Of a stretch of 64,000 bases of DNA, positions 1-8,447 are shown piece after piece. Below the pieces are notes generated by a model, which was given only the letters and a program-made list of their open reading frames with translations, ran no database searches and was not told where the DNA came from. The DNA is from Streptomyces inusitatus. GTDB lineage: Bacteria > Actinomycetota > Actinomycetes > Streptomycetales > Streptomycetaceae. The stretch is taken from the NCBI RefSeq assembly GCF_014651115.1, contig NZ_BMWG01000001.1, positions 1 to 64,000 of the forward strand, written 5' to 3'. The position numbers and the translations under genes were made by a program. Numbering within the stretch: position 1 is the first letter of the stretch; each line of letters begins with the position of its first letter.

Positions 1-488
1 TCTCAAGGAACGGACGCTTCCTTCAGGCCCTTTTCACCAGGCCCTCCGGGCTTTCCCTTCGGTCTTGCGTTTCCAACTCTACCAGATCCTTTTCCCATTC
101 CGTTTCCGGTTTGGATTTTCAGATCCAGCGGCCAGTTGGACCGGCCTTTTGCCTTTCGGCTGCTCCGACTCTATCAGATCCTTTCGGGCCTGACTCCCGG
201 TCGAAATCGGGTTGTCTTTCCGGCTGTTGGGCCGTTCCGACGAGTGAGACTTTAGCGGAATTCTTCGCCCCGACGCCAATCGGGGCGGCGTCCCTTCGAA
301 CGCGGATTCCTCATTTCGCAAGAACGCACCACAAAGGAAGCGACACGAGGTCGTTCGTTCGTAGAAGATCTTGCGGAATGGCTACCCGGGGACCAACCGA
401 AGTCGGCGCTCACGTCGGGCAACTCGGAGAACACTACGACTCGGGGTATCCACTGTCAACTTGTGACCTGGGTGCGTAGTCTCGCCCC
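1..488. other. Intergenic region with imperfect direct repeats; no convincing gene
   Basis: No convincing coding region is visible. The stretch is more T-rich than the flanking genes and holds an imperfect direct repeat: CTCTACCAGATCCTTT near 77-92 recurs as CTCTATCAGATCCTTT near 170-185, followed by related CCGTT/GGCC-rich text. It lies upstream of the Trp leader peptide and probably holds the promoter of trpS. No -35/-10 pair stands out. Confidence 0.4.
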
Positions 489-530
489 ATGACCACGCGT
501 ACATGCTCCCTTCAGTGGTGGCCCGCCTGA
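489..530 (+). CDS. Trp attenuator leader peptide (13 aa)
   Basis: A 13-codon frame (MTTRTCSLQWWPA) carries two adjacent Trp codons (TGG TGG at 516-521) just before its stop. It sits about 120 nt upstream of a tryptophanyl-tRNA synthetase gene and immediately before a strong terminator hairpin. This is the classical design of ribosome-mediated transcription attenuation: when charged tRNA-Trp is scarce the ribosome stalls at the paired Trp codons and the terminator cannot form. No clear Shine-Dalgarno sequence precedes the ATG, so the leader mRNA may be leaderless or nearly so (inference). The arrangement fits what is published for the auxiliary, indolmycin-resistant TrpRS gene of Streptomyces. 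Confidence 0.85.
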   Translation: MTTRTCSLQWWPA

Positions 531-590
531 CGGCGGCCACCTGCTGAGCGTGTACTCAACGGCCGCCCTTCCCGGCGGCCGTTTTCGTTT
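531..590 (+). terminator. Transcription attenuator (antiterminator/terminator) of trpS
   Basis: AACGGCCGCC (558-567) pairs perfectly with GGCGGCCGTT (574-583) around a 6-nt loop and is followed by a T-rich run (TTTTCGTTT), giving an intrinsic terminator. CGGCGGCC at 531-538, directly after the leader stop codon, can pair instead with GGCCGCC at 561-567, giving a mutually exclusive antiterminator. A ribosome stalled on the Trp codons at 516-521 would leave 531-538 free to pair and allow read-through into trpS. Confidence 0.85.
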
Positions 591-649
591 GCTCCCTCCG
601 GGGGTCGGCCGGCCGGTACGGCGGCTTCGACCAGGAGACGGAGAGCGGA

Positions 650-1648
650 ATGACGAGGATCTTCAGTGGGCTCAAGCCCACCGGGCATCTGACGCTGGGC
701 AACTACCTCGGGGCGCTGCGCCGGTGGGCCGAGGTGGATCAGCACCGGGCGGAGGCGCTGTTCTGTGTGGTCGATCTGCACGCGCTGACCGTGGAGCACG
801 ATCCGGGGCGGGTCCGCAGGCTGAGCCGGCAGACGGCGACGCTGATGCTGGCGGCGGGGCTGGATCCGGAGCGGTGCGTCCTCTTTGTACAGAGCCATGT
901 GGATGAGCACGCCCGGCTCTCCTATCTGCTGGAGTGCACGGCGACCGACGGCGAGCTGCGGCGCATGATCCAGTACAAGGAGAAGGCGGCCCGGGCGCAG
1001 ACCTCCGGGCAGAGCGTGCGGCTGTCGCTGCTGACGTATCCGGTGCTGATGGCGGCGGACATCCTGGCGTACGGGGCCGACGAGGTGCCGGTGGGCGAGG
1101 ACCAGACACAGCACGTGGAGCTGACCCGGGATCTGGCCGTGCGGTTCAACCAGAGGTACGGACACACCTTCACCGTGCCGAGGGCCACGCGCCCGGAGGT
1201 GGCGGCACGGGTCATGGACCTGCAGGACCCGATGTCGAAGATGGGGAAGTCGCACGAGCCCGGGAACGGCATCGTCTATCTGCTGGACGAGGCGGACCAG
1301 GTGCGGAAGAAGATCATGCGGGCCGTCACGGACAGCGGGCACGAGGTCGTGTACGACCGGGAGCGCGCTCCCGGTGTCGCCAATCTGCTGGAGATTCTCG
1401 CGGCGTGCTCGGGCGGGAACCCGGGCGAGCTGGCGACCGTTTACCAGTCGTACGGGGCCTTGAAGAAGGACACGGCGGATGCGGTGGTGGAGCTGCTCAG
1501 GCCCCTGAGGGAGCGACACGCGGAGCTTGCGGCGGACCCTGGCCATGTGGACGAGGTGCTGAGCGCGGGCGCGGAGCGTGCCAGGGCGATGGCCAGGCCG
1601 ACAGTCGACGCGGCCTATGCGGCGATCGGTCTGCTGCCCGCGCGCTGA
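650..1648 (+). CDS. trpS: Tryptophanyl-tRNA synthetase, auxiliary type (TrpRS1)
   Basis: This 332-aa class I aminoacyl-tRNA synthetase charges tRNA-Trp with tryptophan in the cytosol. The HIGH-type signature is TGHLTLGNY at residues 11-19 and the KMSKS-type signature is KMGKS at 197-201; the length is normal for bacterial TrpRS. The start is set by GGAGACGGAG upstream of ATG 650. A Trp leader peptide and attenuator lie immediately upstream, so expression should rise when Trp-tRNA charging falls. Many streptomycetes have two TrpRS genes, and the attenuated one is the indolmycin-resistant auxiliary copy. That assignment rests on the leader and context; I did not test resistance residues. Confidence 0.93.
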   Translation: MTRIFSGLKPTGHLTLGNYLGALRRWAEVDQHRAEALFCVVDLHALTVEHDPGRVRRLSRQTATLMLAAGLDPERCVLFVQSHVDEHARLSYLLECTATDGELRRMIQYKEKAARAQTSGQSVRLSLLTYPVLMAADILAYGADEVPVGEDQTQHVELTRDLAVRFNQRYGHTFTVPRATRPEVAARVMDLQDPMSKMGKSHEPGNGIVYLLDEADQVRKKIMRAVTDSGHEVVYDRERAPGVANLLEILAACSGGNPGELATVYQSYGALKKDTADAVVELLRPLRERHAELAADPGHVDEVLSAGAERARAMARPTVDAAYAAIGLLPAR

Positions 1649-1695
1649 AGAGCGGATCCAGGAAGCGGGAGAAGAAGGCGGAGGGCATTCGTCCT

Positions 1696-1725
1696 GTCCG
1701 CTGCCGTGGCGCCACGGCAGCGGAC
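1696..1725. terminator. Bidirectional terminator between trpS and proC
   Basis: A perfect 30-nt palindrome with 15-nt arms (GTCCGCTGCCGTGGC and its complement) lies between the convergent ends of trpS and proC. It is placed to stop transcription from both sides. Confidence 0.75.
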
Positions 1726-1734
1726 GGGGTGGTG

Positions 1735-2544
1735 TCAGCCGTTGCCGGAGGCGAGTTCGCGGCTGCGGTCGCGGGCCGCTTCGAGGGCGGCGATCAGGGC
1801 CGCTCGTACACCGTGGTTCTCAAGTTCGCGGATGGCGCTGATCGTGGTGCCCGCGGGGGAGGTGACGGCTTCACGGAGTTTTACGGGGTGCTCGCCGCTG
1901 TCGCGGAGCATCACGGCGGCGCCGATCGCGGCCTGGACGATGAGGTCGTGGGCCTGGGAGCGGGGCAGTCCGAGGAGGATGCCCGCGTCGGTCATGGCCT
2001 CGACGAGGAAGTAGAAGTACGCCGGGCCCGAGCCGGACAGGGCGGTGGCCGCGTCCTGCTGGGACTCGGGGACCCGGAGGGTCTTGCCGACGCCGCCGAA
2101 GATCTCCTCGGTGTGGGCGAGGTCGTCGGAGGTGGCGTGGTTTCCGCCGGAGATCACGGACATGCCCTCGTCGACGAGGACGGGAGTGTTGGGCATGACA
2201 CGGACCACGGGGGTGCCGGAGACCAGGCGCTCCTCGATGAAGGAGGTGGGGATTCCGGCGGCGGCGCTGATGACCAGGCGGTCGGCCGGGGTGTGAGGGG
2301 CCAGCTCGTCGAGGAGTCGGCCCATGTCCTGGGGCTTCACGGCCAGGATGAGGGTGTCGGCGCGCTTGGCGGCCTCGGCGTTGGTGACCGTGTCGACGCC
2401 GTAGCGGGTGCGCAGCTCTTCGGCGCGCTCGGGGCGGCGGGTGGTGACCAGGAGGTCCGCCGGTCGCCAGCCGGCTCGGATCATGCCGCTGAGGAGGGCT
2501 TCTCCGATCTTGCCGGTGCCGAGGACTGCGACTGTCTTGGTCAT
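1735..2544 (-). CDS. proC: Pyrroline-5-carboxylate reductase
   Basis: This 269-aa enzyme performs the last step of proline synthesis, reducing pyrroline-5-carboxylate with NAD(P)H. The N-terminus carries a Rossmann motif (VAVLGTGKIGEALLSGM). The C-terminal half has the ProC dimerisation signature region (ALSGSGPAYFYFLVEAM, then SPAGTTISAI near the end). I chose ATG 2544, preceded by GAGGTGAG, over an upstream in-frame start that would add 13 unrelated residues. It is convergent with trpS and appears to be a single-gene unit. Confidence 0.95.
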   Translation of the reverse strand: MTKTVAVLGTGKIGEALLSGMIRAGWRPADLLVTTRRPERAEELRTRYGVDTVTNAEAAKRADTLILAVKPQDMGRLLDELAPHTPADRLVISAAAGIPTSFIEERLVSGTPVVRVMPNTPVLVDEGMSVISGGNHATSDDLAHTEEIFGGVGKTLRVPESQQDAATALSGSGPAYFYFLVEAMTDAGILLGLPRSQAHDLIVQAAIGAAVMLRDSGEHPVKLREAVTSPAGTTISAIRELENHGVRAALIAALEAARDRSRELASGNG

Positions 2545-2686
2545 GGCTCTGCTCACCTCGCCGGTGGGGGTATGTGCCCACATCCTCGCACCGGGGGCGA
2601 GGCGGTGCCGTGGTGTCCGAGGGGCGGTACGGACCCCGCGTGGCGCGGGGTCCGCGGAAGGGAGCGGGACGACCGCCCGGCGGGGT

Positions 2687-3835
2687 TCAGCCCAGGCCCG
2701 GGACGAGTGGGAGGGCGCGGGGGGAGCTGCGGGCCAGGCGCAGGATGCCGACGGTGGCGCGGACCACCTGTTCCTTGACGAGGGCGGCCGTGCGGCCGGT
2801 GAGGACGCGGTCGCGCGGGGTGTCGTCGGGGTGGACGAACTGGATCAGGCCGTCGTGGCGGCCCAGGCTCACACACTGGGTGACATAGCCGAAGCGCAGG
2901 GGCTCCGGCCGGCGGCCCAGGCTTTCGGCGATGATCGCGCCGGCCGCGTGGAAGCCGGTGGGCAGGGCCGCCGCGCAGCCCATGCGCAGGGGGCCGGAGG
3001 CGGCGGAGTGGGCGGCGGCGGCGTCGCCGACCGCGTAGATCTCGGGGTACGAGACCGAGCGCAGGGTCTCGTCCACCTCGATCCGGGCGGTGATCGGGTC
3101 GAGGCGGAGTCCGGCCGTGTCGGCGAGGGCGGTGTTGGGGGTCATCGAGGCGGCCCAGAACAGCGCGTCCGCGTCGACCTCCTCGGGGCTTCCCACCTTC
3201 CGTCCCTCCTCGATGCGGACGCCGCGCGCGGTGAGGACCGTACGGACATGGGCGCGGCCCTTGGCGGAGTGGCCGGCGGCCACCTCGCCGGTGGAGAGGA
3301 GGCTGATCTTCCAGTCGGGGTGGGTCTCGGCCAGTTCGGCGGCCACCTCGGTGCCGGTGAGTCCGGCGCCGACCACGGCGAGGGTGCCGGGGCGGGCGCT
3401 CCGCAGCCGGGTGCGGAGGGAGTCGGCGGACTCGGCGGTGTAGACGCGCTCCGCCGCCGTCTGTTCCGGTGCCGTCTGTTCCGGTGCCGCGCCCGGTGTC
3501 CGGCCGGTGCGGCTGCCGAGGGCGTACACCAGTCTGTCGTACGGCAGGCTCTGTCCGTCGTCCGTGGTGACCCGGCGGGCGGTGGGGTCGATGGAGGTGG
3601 CGCGGCGGGCGAGATGGCGGACGCCGGTGCCGCGCAGCATGGTGGTGAGGGGGTGGGGCGGGCGGGGGGCGCGGGCGAGGAGTTCGTGCTGTCGTACGCG
3701 TTCGGTGAAGTGGTCGCTGGGGTCGATCAGGGTCACCCGGGCGTGGGGGGCGAGCCGGAGGGCGGCGATGAGTCCGCCGTATCCGGCTCCCAGGACGATG
3801 ACCCGCTGGTTTTGGTGGTTCGGTGATGTCGTCAT
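2687..3835 (-). CDS. FAD-dependent NAD(P)H oxidoreductase (NDH-2-like, ECF41 partner)
   Basis: This 382-aa flavoprotein opens with a dinucleotide-binding motif (VIVLGAGYGGLIAALRL) and has a second Rossmann motif (LAVVGAGLTGTEVAAELAE), the arrangement of type II NADH dehydrogenase-like reductases. The acceptor is unknown. It lies directly downstream of an ECF41 sigma factor gene. ECF41 genes are characteristically paired with oxidoreductase, decarboxylase or epimerase (COE) partners, which fits. An ECF41-type promoter ends 8 nt before the ATG, so the mRNA is probably leaderless and controlled by the neighbouring sigma factor (inference). Confidence 0.85.
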   Translation of the reverse strand: MTTSPNHQNQRVIVLGAGYGGLIAALRLAPHARVTLIDPSDHFTERVRQHELLARAPRPPHPLTTMLRGTGVRHLARRATSIDPTARRVTTDDGQSLPYDRLVYALGSRTGRTPGAAPEQTAPEQTAAERVYTAESADSLRTRLRSARPGTLAVVGAGLTGTEVAAELAETHPDWKISLLSTGEVAAGHSAKGRAHVRTVLTARGVRIEEGRKVGSPEEVDADALFWAASMTPNTALADTAGLRLDPITARIEVDETLRSVSYPEIYAVGDAAAAHSAASGPLRMGCAAALPTGFHAAGAIIAESLGRRPEPLRFGYVTQCVSLGRHDGLIQFVHPDDTPRDRVLTGRTAALVKEQVVRATVGILRLARSSPRALPLVPGLG

Positions 3836-3843
3836 GCAGGGGG

Positions 3844-3870
3844 GACGAAGTGGGGGTTCCGACTGTGACA
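3844..3870 (-). promoter_or_regulatory. ECF41-type promoter for the oxidoreductase gene
   Basis: On the minus strand TGTCACA (3870-3864) is followed, after exactly 16 nt, by CGTC (3847-3844). This is the bipartite motif reported for ECF41 sigma factors. The -10 element is 8 nt from the ATG at 3835. The same motif and spacing precede the sigma gene itself. Confidence 0.8.
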
Positions 3871-3892
3871 GTGGTGTCGGGCCGGGTGCCGG

Positions 3893-4771
3893 TCAGCTCA
3901 GGGCGTCGAGATCGAGGTGGCTGAGCTTGTCCGGGTTGAGGGTGGCGTCGACACCGGTGATGAGGCCCTGGTGGACGGTGAAGGAGTAGACCGCGGCCCA
4001 GCCCTCCTCGGGGTGGACGACGACCAGGCCGGGCGCGCCGTTGACCTCGCGTATCGAGAGCCGGGTGCGGCCGGGGACGAAGCCGCGCCGGACCAGGTTC
4101 TCGATGAAGAGGGCGACCTTCTGGGCTCCGACCACGGGGAGCCGGGCCGCGGTGACCTTGCCGCCGCCGTCGGAGCGCCAGATCACCTCGGGGTCGAGGA
4201 TGTTCAGCAGCTCTTCGAAGTCGCCGCCGACGATGGCGGCGAGGAAGGCCTCGACGGCCTTGCGGTGCTCGCCCCGGTCGACCGAGCGGCGCGGCGCGTC
4301 CGCGCGTACTCGGCGGCGGGCGCGGGAGGCGAGCTGGCGCACGGAGTCGGGGGTGCGGCCGACGGCCTCGGCTATCTCGGGGAAGGGGACCGCGAAGACG
4401 TCGTGCAGGATGAAGGCGGTGCGCTCGGCGGGGGTGAGGCGTTCCAGCACGGTGAGCAGGGCGGTGCCGACGGACTCGTCGAGGGTGACCCGGTCCTCGG
4501 GGCCGGCTTCGGTGACCACCGGTTCGGGCAGCCAGGGCCCGGTGTAGGTCTCGCGGCGGGCGCGGGCGGAGGTCAGCTGGTCGTAGCAGATGCGGCTGAT
4601 CACGGTGGTCAGATAGGCGCGCGGGTTCTCCGCCTCGCCGTCGGGGAGCCGCTGCCAGCGCAGCCATGCCTCCTGTACGGCGTCGTCCGCGTCGGCGACG
4701 GAACCGGTGATCCGGTAGGCGATGCCCCACAGTCGGCTGCGCTGACGCTCGAACTCGATGTGCTCGGCCAT
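3893..4771 (-). CDS. ECF41-family RNA polymerase sigma factor (SigJ-like)
   Basis: This is an extracytoplasmic-function sigma factor with regions sigma2 (YRITGSVADADDAVQEAW) and sigma4 (LTPAERTAFILHDVFAVPF), extended by a SnoaL-like C-terminal domain. All three ECF41 signatures are visible: WLPEP in the linker, DGGGK in the C-terminal domain and NPDKL near the end. The family has no anti-sigma factor; the C-terminal domain tunes activity. ATG 4771 has AAAGAGG upstream. A GTG at 4813, 6 nt from the -10 element of an ECF41-type promoter, would give a leaderless mRNA and 14 more residues, so the start is not certain. Confidence 0.9.
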   Translation of the reverse strand: MAEHIEFERQRSRLWGIAYRITGSVADADDAVQEAWLRWQRLPDGEAENPRAYLTTVISRICYDQLTSARARRETYTGPWLPEPVVTEAGPEDRVTLDESVGTALLTVLERLTPAERTAFILHDVFAVPFPEIAEAVGRTPDSVRQLASRARRRVRADAPRRSVDRGEHRKAVEAFLAAIVGGDFEELLNILDPEVIWRSDGGGKVTAARLPVVGAQKVALFIENLVRRGFVPGRTRLSIREVNGAPGLVVVHPEEGWAAVYSFTVHQGLITGVDATLNPDKLSHLDLDALS

Positions 4772-4819
4772 GCTCCCCGGCCTCTTTCTCTCGTTCTCTC
4801 GCGGTTGCTTCACCGGGTG

Positions 4820-4846
4820 GACGACGGGGGCGGCCGAAGTGTGACA
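4820..4846 (-). promoter_or_regulatory. ECF41-type autoregulatory promoter of the sigma gene
   Basis: Minus-strand TGTCACA (4846-4840), 16-nt spacer, CGTC (4823-4820). It is identical in both boxes and in spacing to the promoter in front of the partner oxidoreductase, which implies autoregulation. Confidence 0.78.
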
Positions 4847-4856
4847 GGGGAGCGGT

Positions 4857-5393
4857 TCAGCTCTTGCCGCTCCTGCCGCCGCCCTTGGTCTTGCGGCGGG
4901 CGCGGGCGGCCGGGTTGCCGGTGCGGGTGCTGCGGCGCTTCTCGTACTGGGCGCGGGCGGTCTCGTACTCCTCGCGGTGCAGCTTCTCGCCCGGGGCTTC
5001 GGTCAGGGCGCGGAAGGAGTACGCCAGCAGGACGCCGATGAAGCCGACGACCTTGACGCTGCGCAGCGAGTCCGGGTTGGCGGCCCCGGTGAGGCGGCGG
5101 CCGAAGCCCTCCCAGGTCTTGCGGAACGCGATCGCGGCGCAGACCGCGAACATGGCGATGACCATCGCGTTGACGAAGCCGCCGACCTCGGCGATGACCA
5201 GGCCCTGGTGGGCGAAGCGGAGGATCAGGAAGCCGGCGACGGCCGCGGCGAGCCCGCCGACGGCGACGCCGGCCCGGCGCGGCCCGTACCCCCCGTCGTG
5301 GTTCACCCACGTGGTGCCGAAGAAACGGATGGGTTCGGGCCGGGGGCCTTCGCCGCCGCCGTCGCTCTGGATGGTGGTTCTCTGCTCGCTCAC
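4857..5393 (-). CDS. Conserved small membrane protein
   Basis: This 178-aa protein is not assigned to a characterised family. After a polar N-terminus it has two hydrophobic helices (roughly residues 42-60 and 70-90) and a third weaker one near 113-122, then a very basic Lys/Arg-rich tail. It is probably an integral membrane protein with a cytosolic tail. The start is GTG 5393 with only a weak ribosome-binding site. It lies upstream of the sigma gene on the same strand, but the ECF41 promoter in between suggests separate control. Confidence 0.6.
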   Translation of the reverse strand: MSEQRTTIQSDGGGEGPRPEPIRFFGTTWVNHDGGYGPRRAGVAVGGLAAAVAGFLILRFAHQGLVIAEVGGFVNAMVIAMFAVCAAIAFRKTWEGFGRRLTGAANPDSLRSVKVVGFIGVLLAYSFRALTEAPGEKLHREEYETARAQYEKRRSTRTGNPAARARRKTKGGGRSGKS

Positions 5394-5448
5394 GGGTCGA
5401 TTATCCCCGGTGGTTCCCGGGGACGTCCCGGAGCGGATCGCGCCGCCG

Positions 5449-5796
5449 TCAGGAGCAGCGGACGGTCACATAGCCGTTGCTGCCGGTCTGGACGTAGGCG
5501 TCGGAGACGTACTCGCCGTTGGCGATGCAGTCCCAGATGGTCGTGGTGCCGTACGGACCGGTGATCTTCTCTCCCGGCTTCTGGCAGTTGATCTGCACCC
5601 TGGCGTCGTAGGGCAGGACCCGGACGATCCGGTATCCGGTGCCGGGGCCGCTGCGGACATTGACGCGGTGGCCGGGTGCGACCGGGTAGCGCTTGGAGGC
5701 GGATCGGGCCGATACGGGGCTGCCGCCGCTCGCGCTGTCAGTCGTGCTGTCAGTCGCGTTGTCGGCTGTTTCCGGACGTGCTTCTTCAATCGCCAT
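5449..5796 (-). CDS. SH3b-domain protein
   Basis: This 115-aa protein has a low-complexity Ser/Thr/Ala-rich first third and then one bacterial SH3-like domain (from RVNVRSGPGTGYRIVRVLP to the C-terminus). Two Cys in the domain (INCQ and WDCI) and one at the end could form a disulfide. No signal peptide or lipobox is seen, which is unusual because SH3b domains normally bind cell-wall peptides outside the cell. GGGGGAG lies well placed before ATG 5796. The function is unknown. Confidence 0.7.
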   Translation of the reverse strand: MAIEEARPETADNATDSTTDSASGGSPVSARSASKRYPVAPGHRVNVRSGPGTGYRIVRVLPYDARVQINCQKPGEKITGPYGTTTIWDCIANGEYVSDAYVQTGSNGYVTVRCS

Positions 5797-5933
5797 CTAA
5801 AACTCCCCCGTTGCTGTATGCGCGGATACGCGCTGTACGACTCCCCGAGGCTAACAAGCTCCCCTCGGATCGCACGCACCATCGACTAAGCTCCGTGAGT
5901 CGCGTGTGCGCACTGATTAGACGGGGGTCGCAG

Positions 5934-8111
5934 ATGCCACCGCTGCGCAGCACCGGGCACTCCCCGGAAGCGGAGCGTCCGGAATATGCCGGGCAGTATC
6001 GCCTTGAGTCATGTCTGGGAACGGGTGGCATGGGGGTGGTGCATCTGGCCACTTCCGACTCGGGACTACGGCTCGCGGTCAAGGTCATCCATACCGAGCA
6101 TGCCTCGGATCCCGAGTTCAGAGCCCGTTTCCGGCAGGAAGTCGCGGCCGCGCGGCGGGTCAGCGGGGCGTTCACCGCCTCGGTGGTGGATGCCGATCCG
6201 ACGGCCGGGCGGCCCTGGATGGCGACCCTGTTCATTGAGGGGCCAACGCTCTCCGAGCGCGTGAAGCGGAGTCCGCTGGGTGAGGCGGAGCTGCGTCGGA
6301 TGGGGGCGGGGCTGGCCGAGGCTCTGCGGGACATCCACCGGGCCGGGGTGGTCCACCGCGATCTGAAGCCGAGCAATGTCCTGCTCGCCCCGGACGGGCC
6401 GAAGGTGATCGACTTCGGGATCTCCCGCCCCACGGACAGTGATCTTCGGACCGAGACCGGGAAGCTGATCGGGACACCGCCGTTCATGGCTCCCGAACAG
6501 TTCCAGCGGCCGAGGGAGGTCGGCCCGGCGGCCGATGTGTTCGCCCTGGGCTCGGTGCTGGTGTACGCGGCGACCGGGCGCGGGCCGTTCGACTCGGACA
6601 GCCCGTACATAGTGGCGTACCAGGTCGTCCACGACGAGCCGCAGCTGACGGGGGTGCCCGCCGATCTGGTGCCGCTGCTGCTCCGCTGTCTCTCGAAGGA
6701 CCCGGACGAGCGGCCGACGCCGTACGAGGTGATGGTGGCGCTGCGCGGCTCCACGCCCTCGGCGTCGTACGACACCCAGGCGCATATTCCGGTACCGAGG
6801 ACTCCGGATCCGCGTGAGTGGGCACCTGCGGTGTCGAAGGCTCCGGATCCGCAGCCGACAGCGGCTCCGGATGCGGATCCGGATCAGGCTCGGGTGTCCC
6901 GGTGGGCGGGACGGCGGCGGCGTCGGTGGGCGGCGGCCGGTGCGGCGGCGATGGCGCTGGCCGTGGCGGCCGGGGTGGTGGCGGCGGTCGTGGGGAGCGG
7001 GGACGAGGAGCCGGGGCGGACGCCCCCGGCGCGGGGCTTCACCGGCTGGAGCGTGACCCTGCGGTCGGGCAACGAGGAGCACCGGACCCCCGTCTGCACA
7101 CCTGGTCCCGGGCTGTCCGCGCTGTACTGCGCCGCGCCCGGGCTGAAGGCGGTCCGGCTCGACCCGGACACCGGGCGGACCGGCTGGTCACTGGAGGCGG
7201 GCGGCGGCGCGGCGGCCCAGAGCGACGTGGGCGCGGCCCCCGTGTTCGCGGGCGGGCTGCTGCATGTGGTCACCCCCGGCGGGGGACGGCTGGAGGCGCT
7301 CGACCCGAAGACCGGGGCCGTCCGCTGGGACGCCCGGATGGACTCGTACTCCGAGGTCCGGCACATCGGCGACACGGTGCTGCTGATCGGCGAGGGCGGG
7401 CGGATCAGAGCACTGGACGCGGCGACGGGCGCGAAGCGCTGGGACGGGCGGCACGGCGGCATCGGTACGCAGTGGGTGTCCGCTCCGGGGGCCCGCGGGC
7501 CCGCGCTGGCGGCGACGCCCTCGGCGGACGGTATGTCCACGCTGATCACGGCGGTCGACCCGGGCGACGGGAGGCGGCTGTGGCAGCGACCGCTCAAGGG
7601 GGAGCTGCGGCCGGTGCAGCTCTCGGGCGGGGACCTGTATCTGCTCTCCGTGAACCGGGACGGGAGCACGGACGCCGTGGTCCGGCTCGGTACGGCCGGT
7701 GCCGGGGCGGCTGTGCGGCGGGTGCCGGTGGCGGTGCCCGCGCTGGACCAGGCTCAGGCCGTGGTCGCGAAGGAGATCGTCTATCTGAGCGGGGCGGGGG
7801 GCTCGCTGCTGGCGATCGACACCGGGGCCGGCCGGGAGCAGGAGAAGTGGCGGCGGGAGATGGGCGCGACGCATCTGTCGCGGCCGACCGCGGACGGGCG
7901 CGCGGTGTATGTGACGGCGGGGGACGGCCGGCTGCTGGCGGTGGACGCGGGGCGGGGGGTGCTGGTGGGGCAGACGGATCCGAGGATGGACGACGGGCGG
8001 TTTACGTTCGCGTCGATGCTGGGGGCGCCGGTGGTGGGGAGGGGGAGGGTGTATGGGGCGGCGCCGGATGGGGGGGTGTTCGGGGTTTCCGCGAAGCGGG
8101 TGGGGCGGTGA
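5934..8111 (+). CDS. Membrane Ser/Thr protein kinase with PQQ-type beta-propeller
   Basis: This 725-aa Hanks-type kinase has a glycine loop (GTGGMGVVHLA, residues 29-39), ATP-anchoring Lys50, catalytic HRDLKPSN (141-148), DFG (160-162) and GTPPFMAPEQ, followed by a Pro-rich linker. A single membrane helix near residues 333-352 leads to an external domain made of repeated LDPxTGxxxW-like blades typical of PQQ/WD beta-propellers. The design suggests an external sensor controlling a cytosolic kinase. The start at ATG 5934 has GGGGGT upstream; longer in-frame starts have no kinase homology. It is the last core gene before the integrated element. Confidence 0.92.
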   Translation: MPPLRSTGHSPEAERPEYAGQYRLESCLGTGGMGVVHLATSDSGLRLAVKVIHTEHASDPEFRARFRQEVAAARRVSGAFTASVVDADPTAGRPWMATLFIEGPTLSERVKRSPLGEAELRRMGAGLAEALRDIHRAGVVHRDLKPSNVLLAPDGPKVIDFGISRPTDSDLRTETGKLIGTPPFMAPEQFQRPREVGPAADVFALGSVLVYAATGRGPFDSDSPYIVAYQVVHDEPQLTGVPADLVPLLLRCLSKDPDERPTPYEVMVALRGSTPSASYDTQAHIPVPRTPDPREWAPAVSKAPDPQPTAAPDADPDQARVSRWAGRRRRRWAAAGAAAMALAVAAGVVAAVVGSGDEEPGRTPPARGFTGWSVTLRSGNEEHRTPVCTPGPGLSALYCAAPGLKAVRLDPDTGRTGWSLEAGGGAAAQSDVGAAPVFAGGLLHVVTPGGGRLEALDPKTGAVRWDARMDSYSEVRHIGDTVLLIGEGGRIRALDAATGAKRWDGRHGGIGTQWVSAPGARGPALAATPSADGMSTLITAVDPGDGRRLWQRPLKGELRPVQLSGGDLYLLSVNRDGSTDAVVRLGTAGAGAAVRRVPVAVPALDQAQAVVAKEIVYLSGAGGSLLAIDTGAGREQEKWRREMGATHLSRPTADGRAVYVTAGDGRLLAVDAGRGVLVGQTDPRMDDGRFTFASMLGAPVVGRGRVYGAAPDGGVFGVSAKRVGR

Positions 8112-8212
8112 GGTTTGTGCGGGGCGCGGTTTGTGCGGGTCCCGGTCGGGGCTCCGCCCCGGTGGACTCTACACCCTGGAATCTCATAAATCAGTAGGTA
8201 TGCATAGAAAAA

Positions 8213-8240
8213 GCCCCGCCCGGAGTGGTCCGGGCGGGGC
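8213..8240 (-). terminator. Terminator at left end of the element
   Basis: GCCCCGCCCGGA (8213-8224) pairs with TCCGGGCGGGGC (8229-8240) in a perfect 12-bp stem with a 4-nt loop. On the minus strand it is followed by TTTTTC. It terminates the leftmost minus-strand operon and lies between the kinase gene and the element's last gene. Confidence 0.85.
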
Positions 8241-8255
8241 GGGTTGTGCGGCTGC

Positions 8256-8447
8256 TCAATGACGGGGTCCGGGGACGTCGTCGTCCCAGTGCGGGCCGGG
8301 GTTGTAGAGGTGGACGCAGTCGGGGCAGGCGTACAGGGTGCGCCCGGGGCCGCTGGCTGTCTGTATCCATCGGATGGCCACGGGGGCACTGGTGATGTGT
8401 CCGCACACAGTGGCCGTGGTCCGTGCGGTACTCGCTTCGCCGGTCAT
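8256..8447 (-). CDS. Small CxxC protein of the element (63 aa)
   Basis: This 63-aa protein has scattered Cys (VCGH and YACPDC) that could bind zinc, and no recognised family. Its ATG overlaps the TGA-containing end of the upstream 136-aa gene by a few bases, so the two are translationally coupled. Many Streptomyces integrative elements carry comparable short cysteine proteins of unknown role. Confidence 0.6.
   Translation of the reverse strand: MTGEASTARTTATVCGHITSAPVAIRWIQTASGPGRTLYACPDCVHLYNPGPHWDDDVPGPRH

Noticed and set aside
79..479. Short open frames on both strands upstream of the Trp leader
   Set aside because: They lack ribosome-binding sites and recognisable domains, and the base composition is that of non-coding repeats.
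1871..2581. Long open frames antisense or out of frame across proC, nadB, clpC and similar genes
   Set aside because: GC-rich codon bias leaves open shadow frames. Their translations are Arg/Pro/Gly/Ala-rich without domains, while the true frames show conserved motifs.
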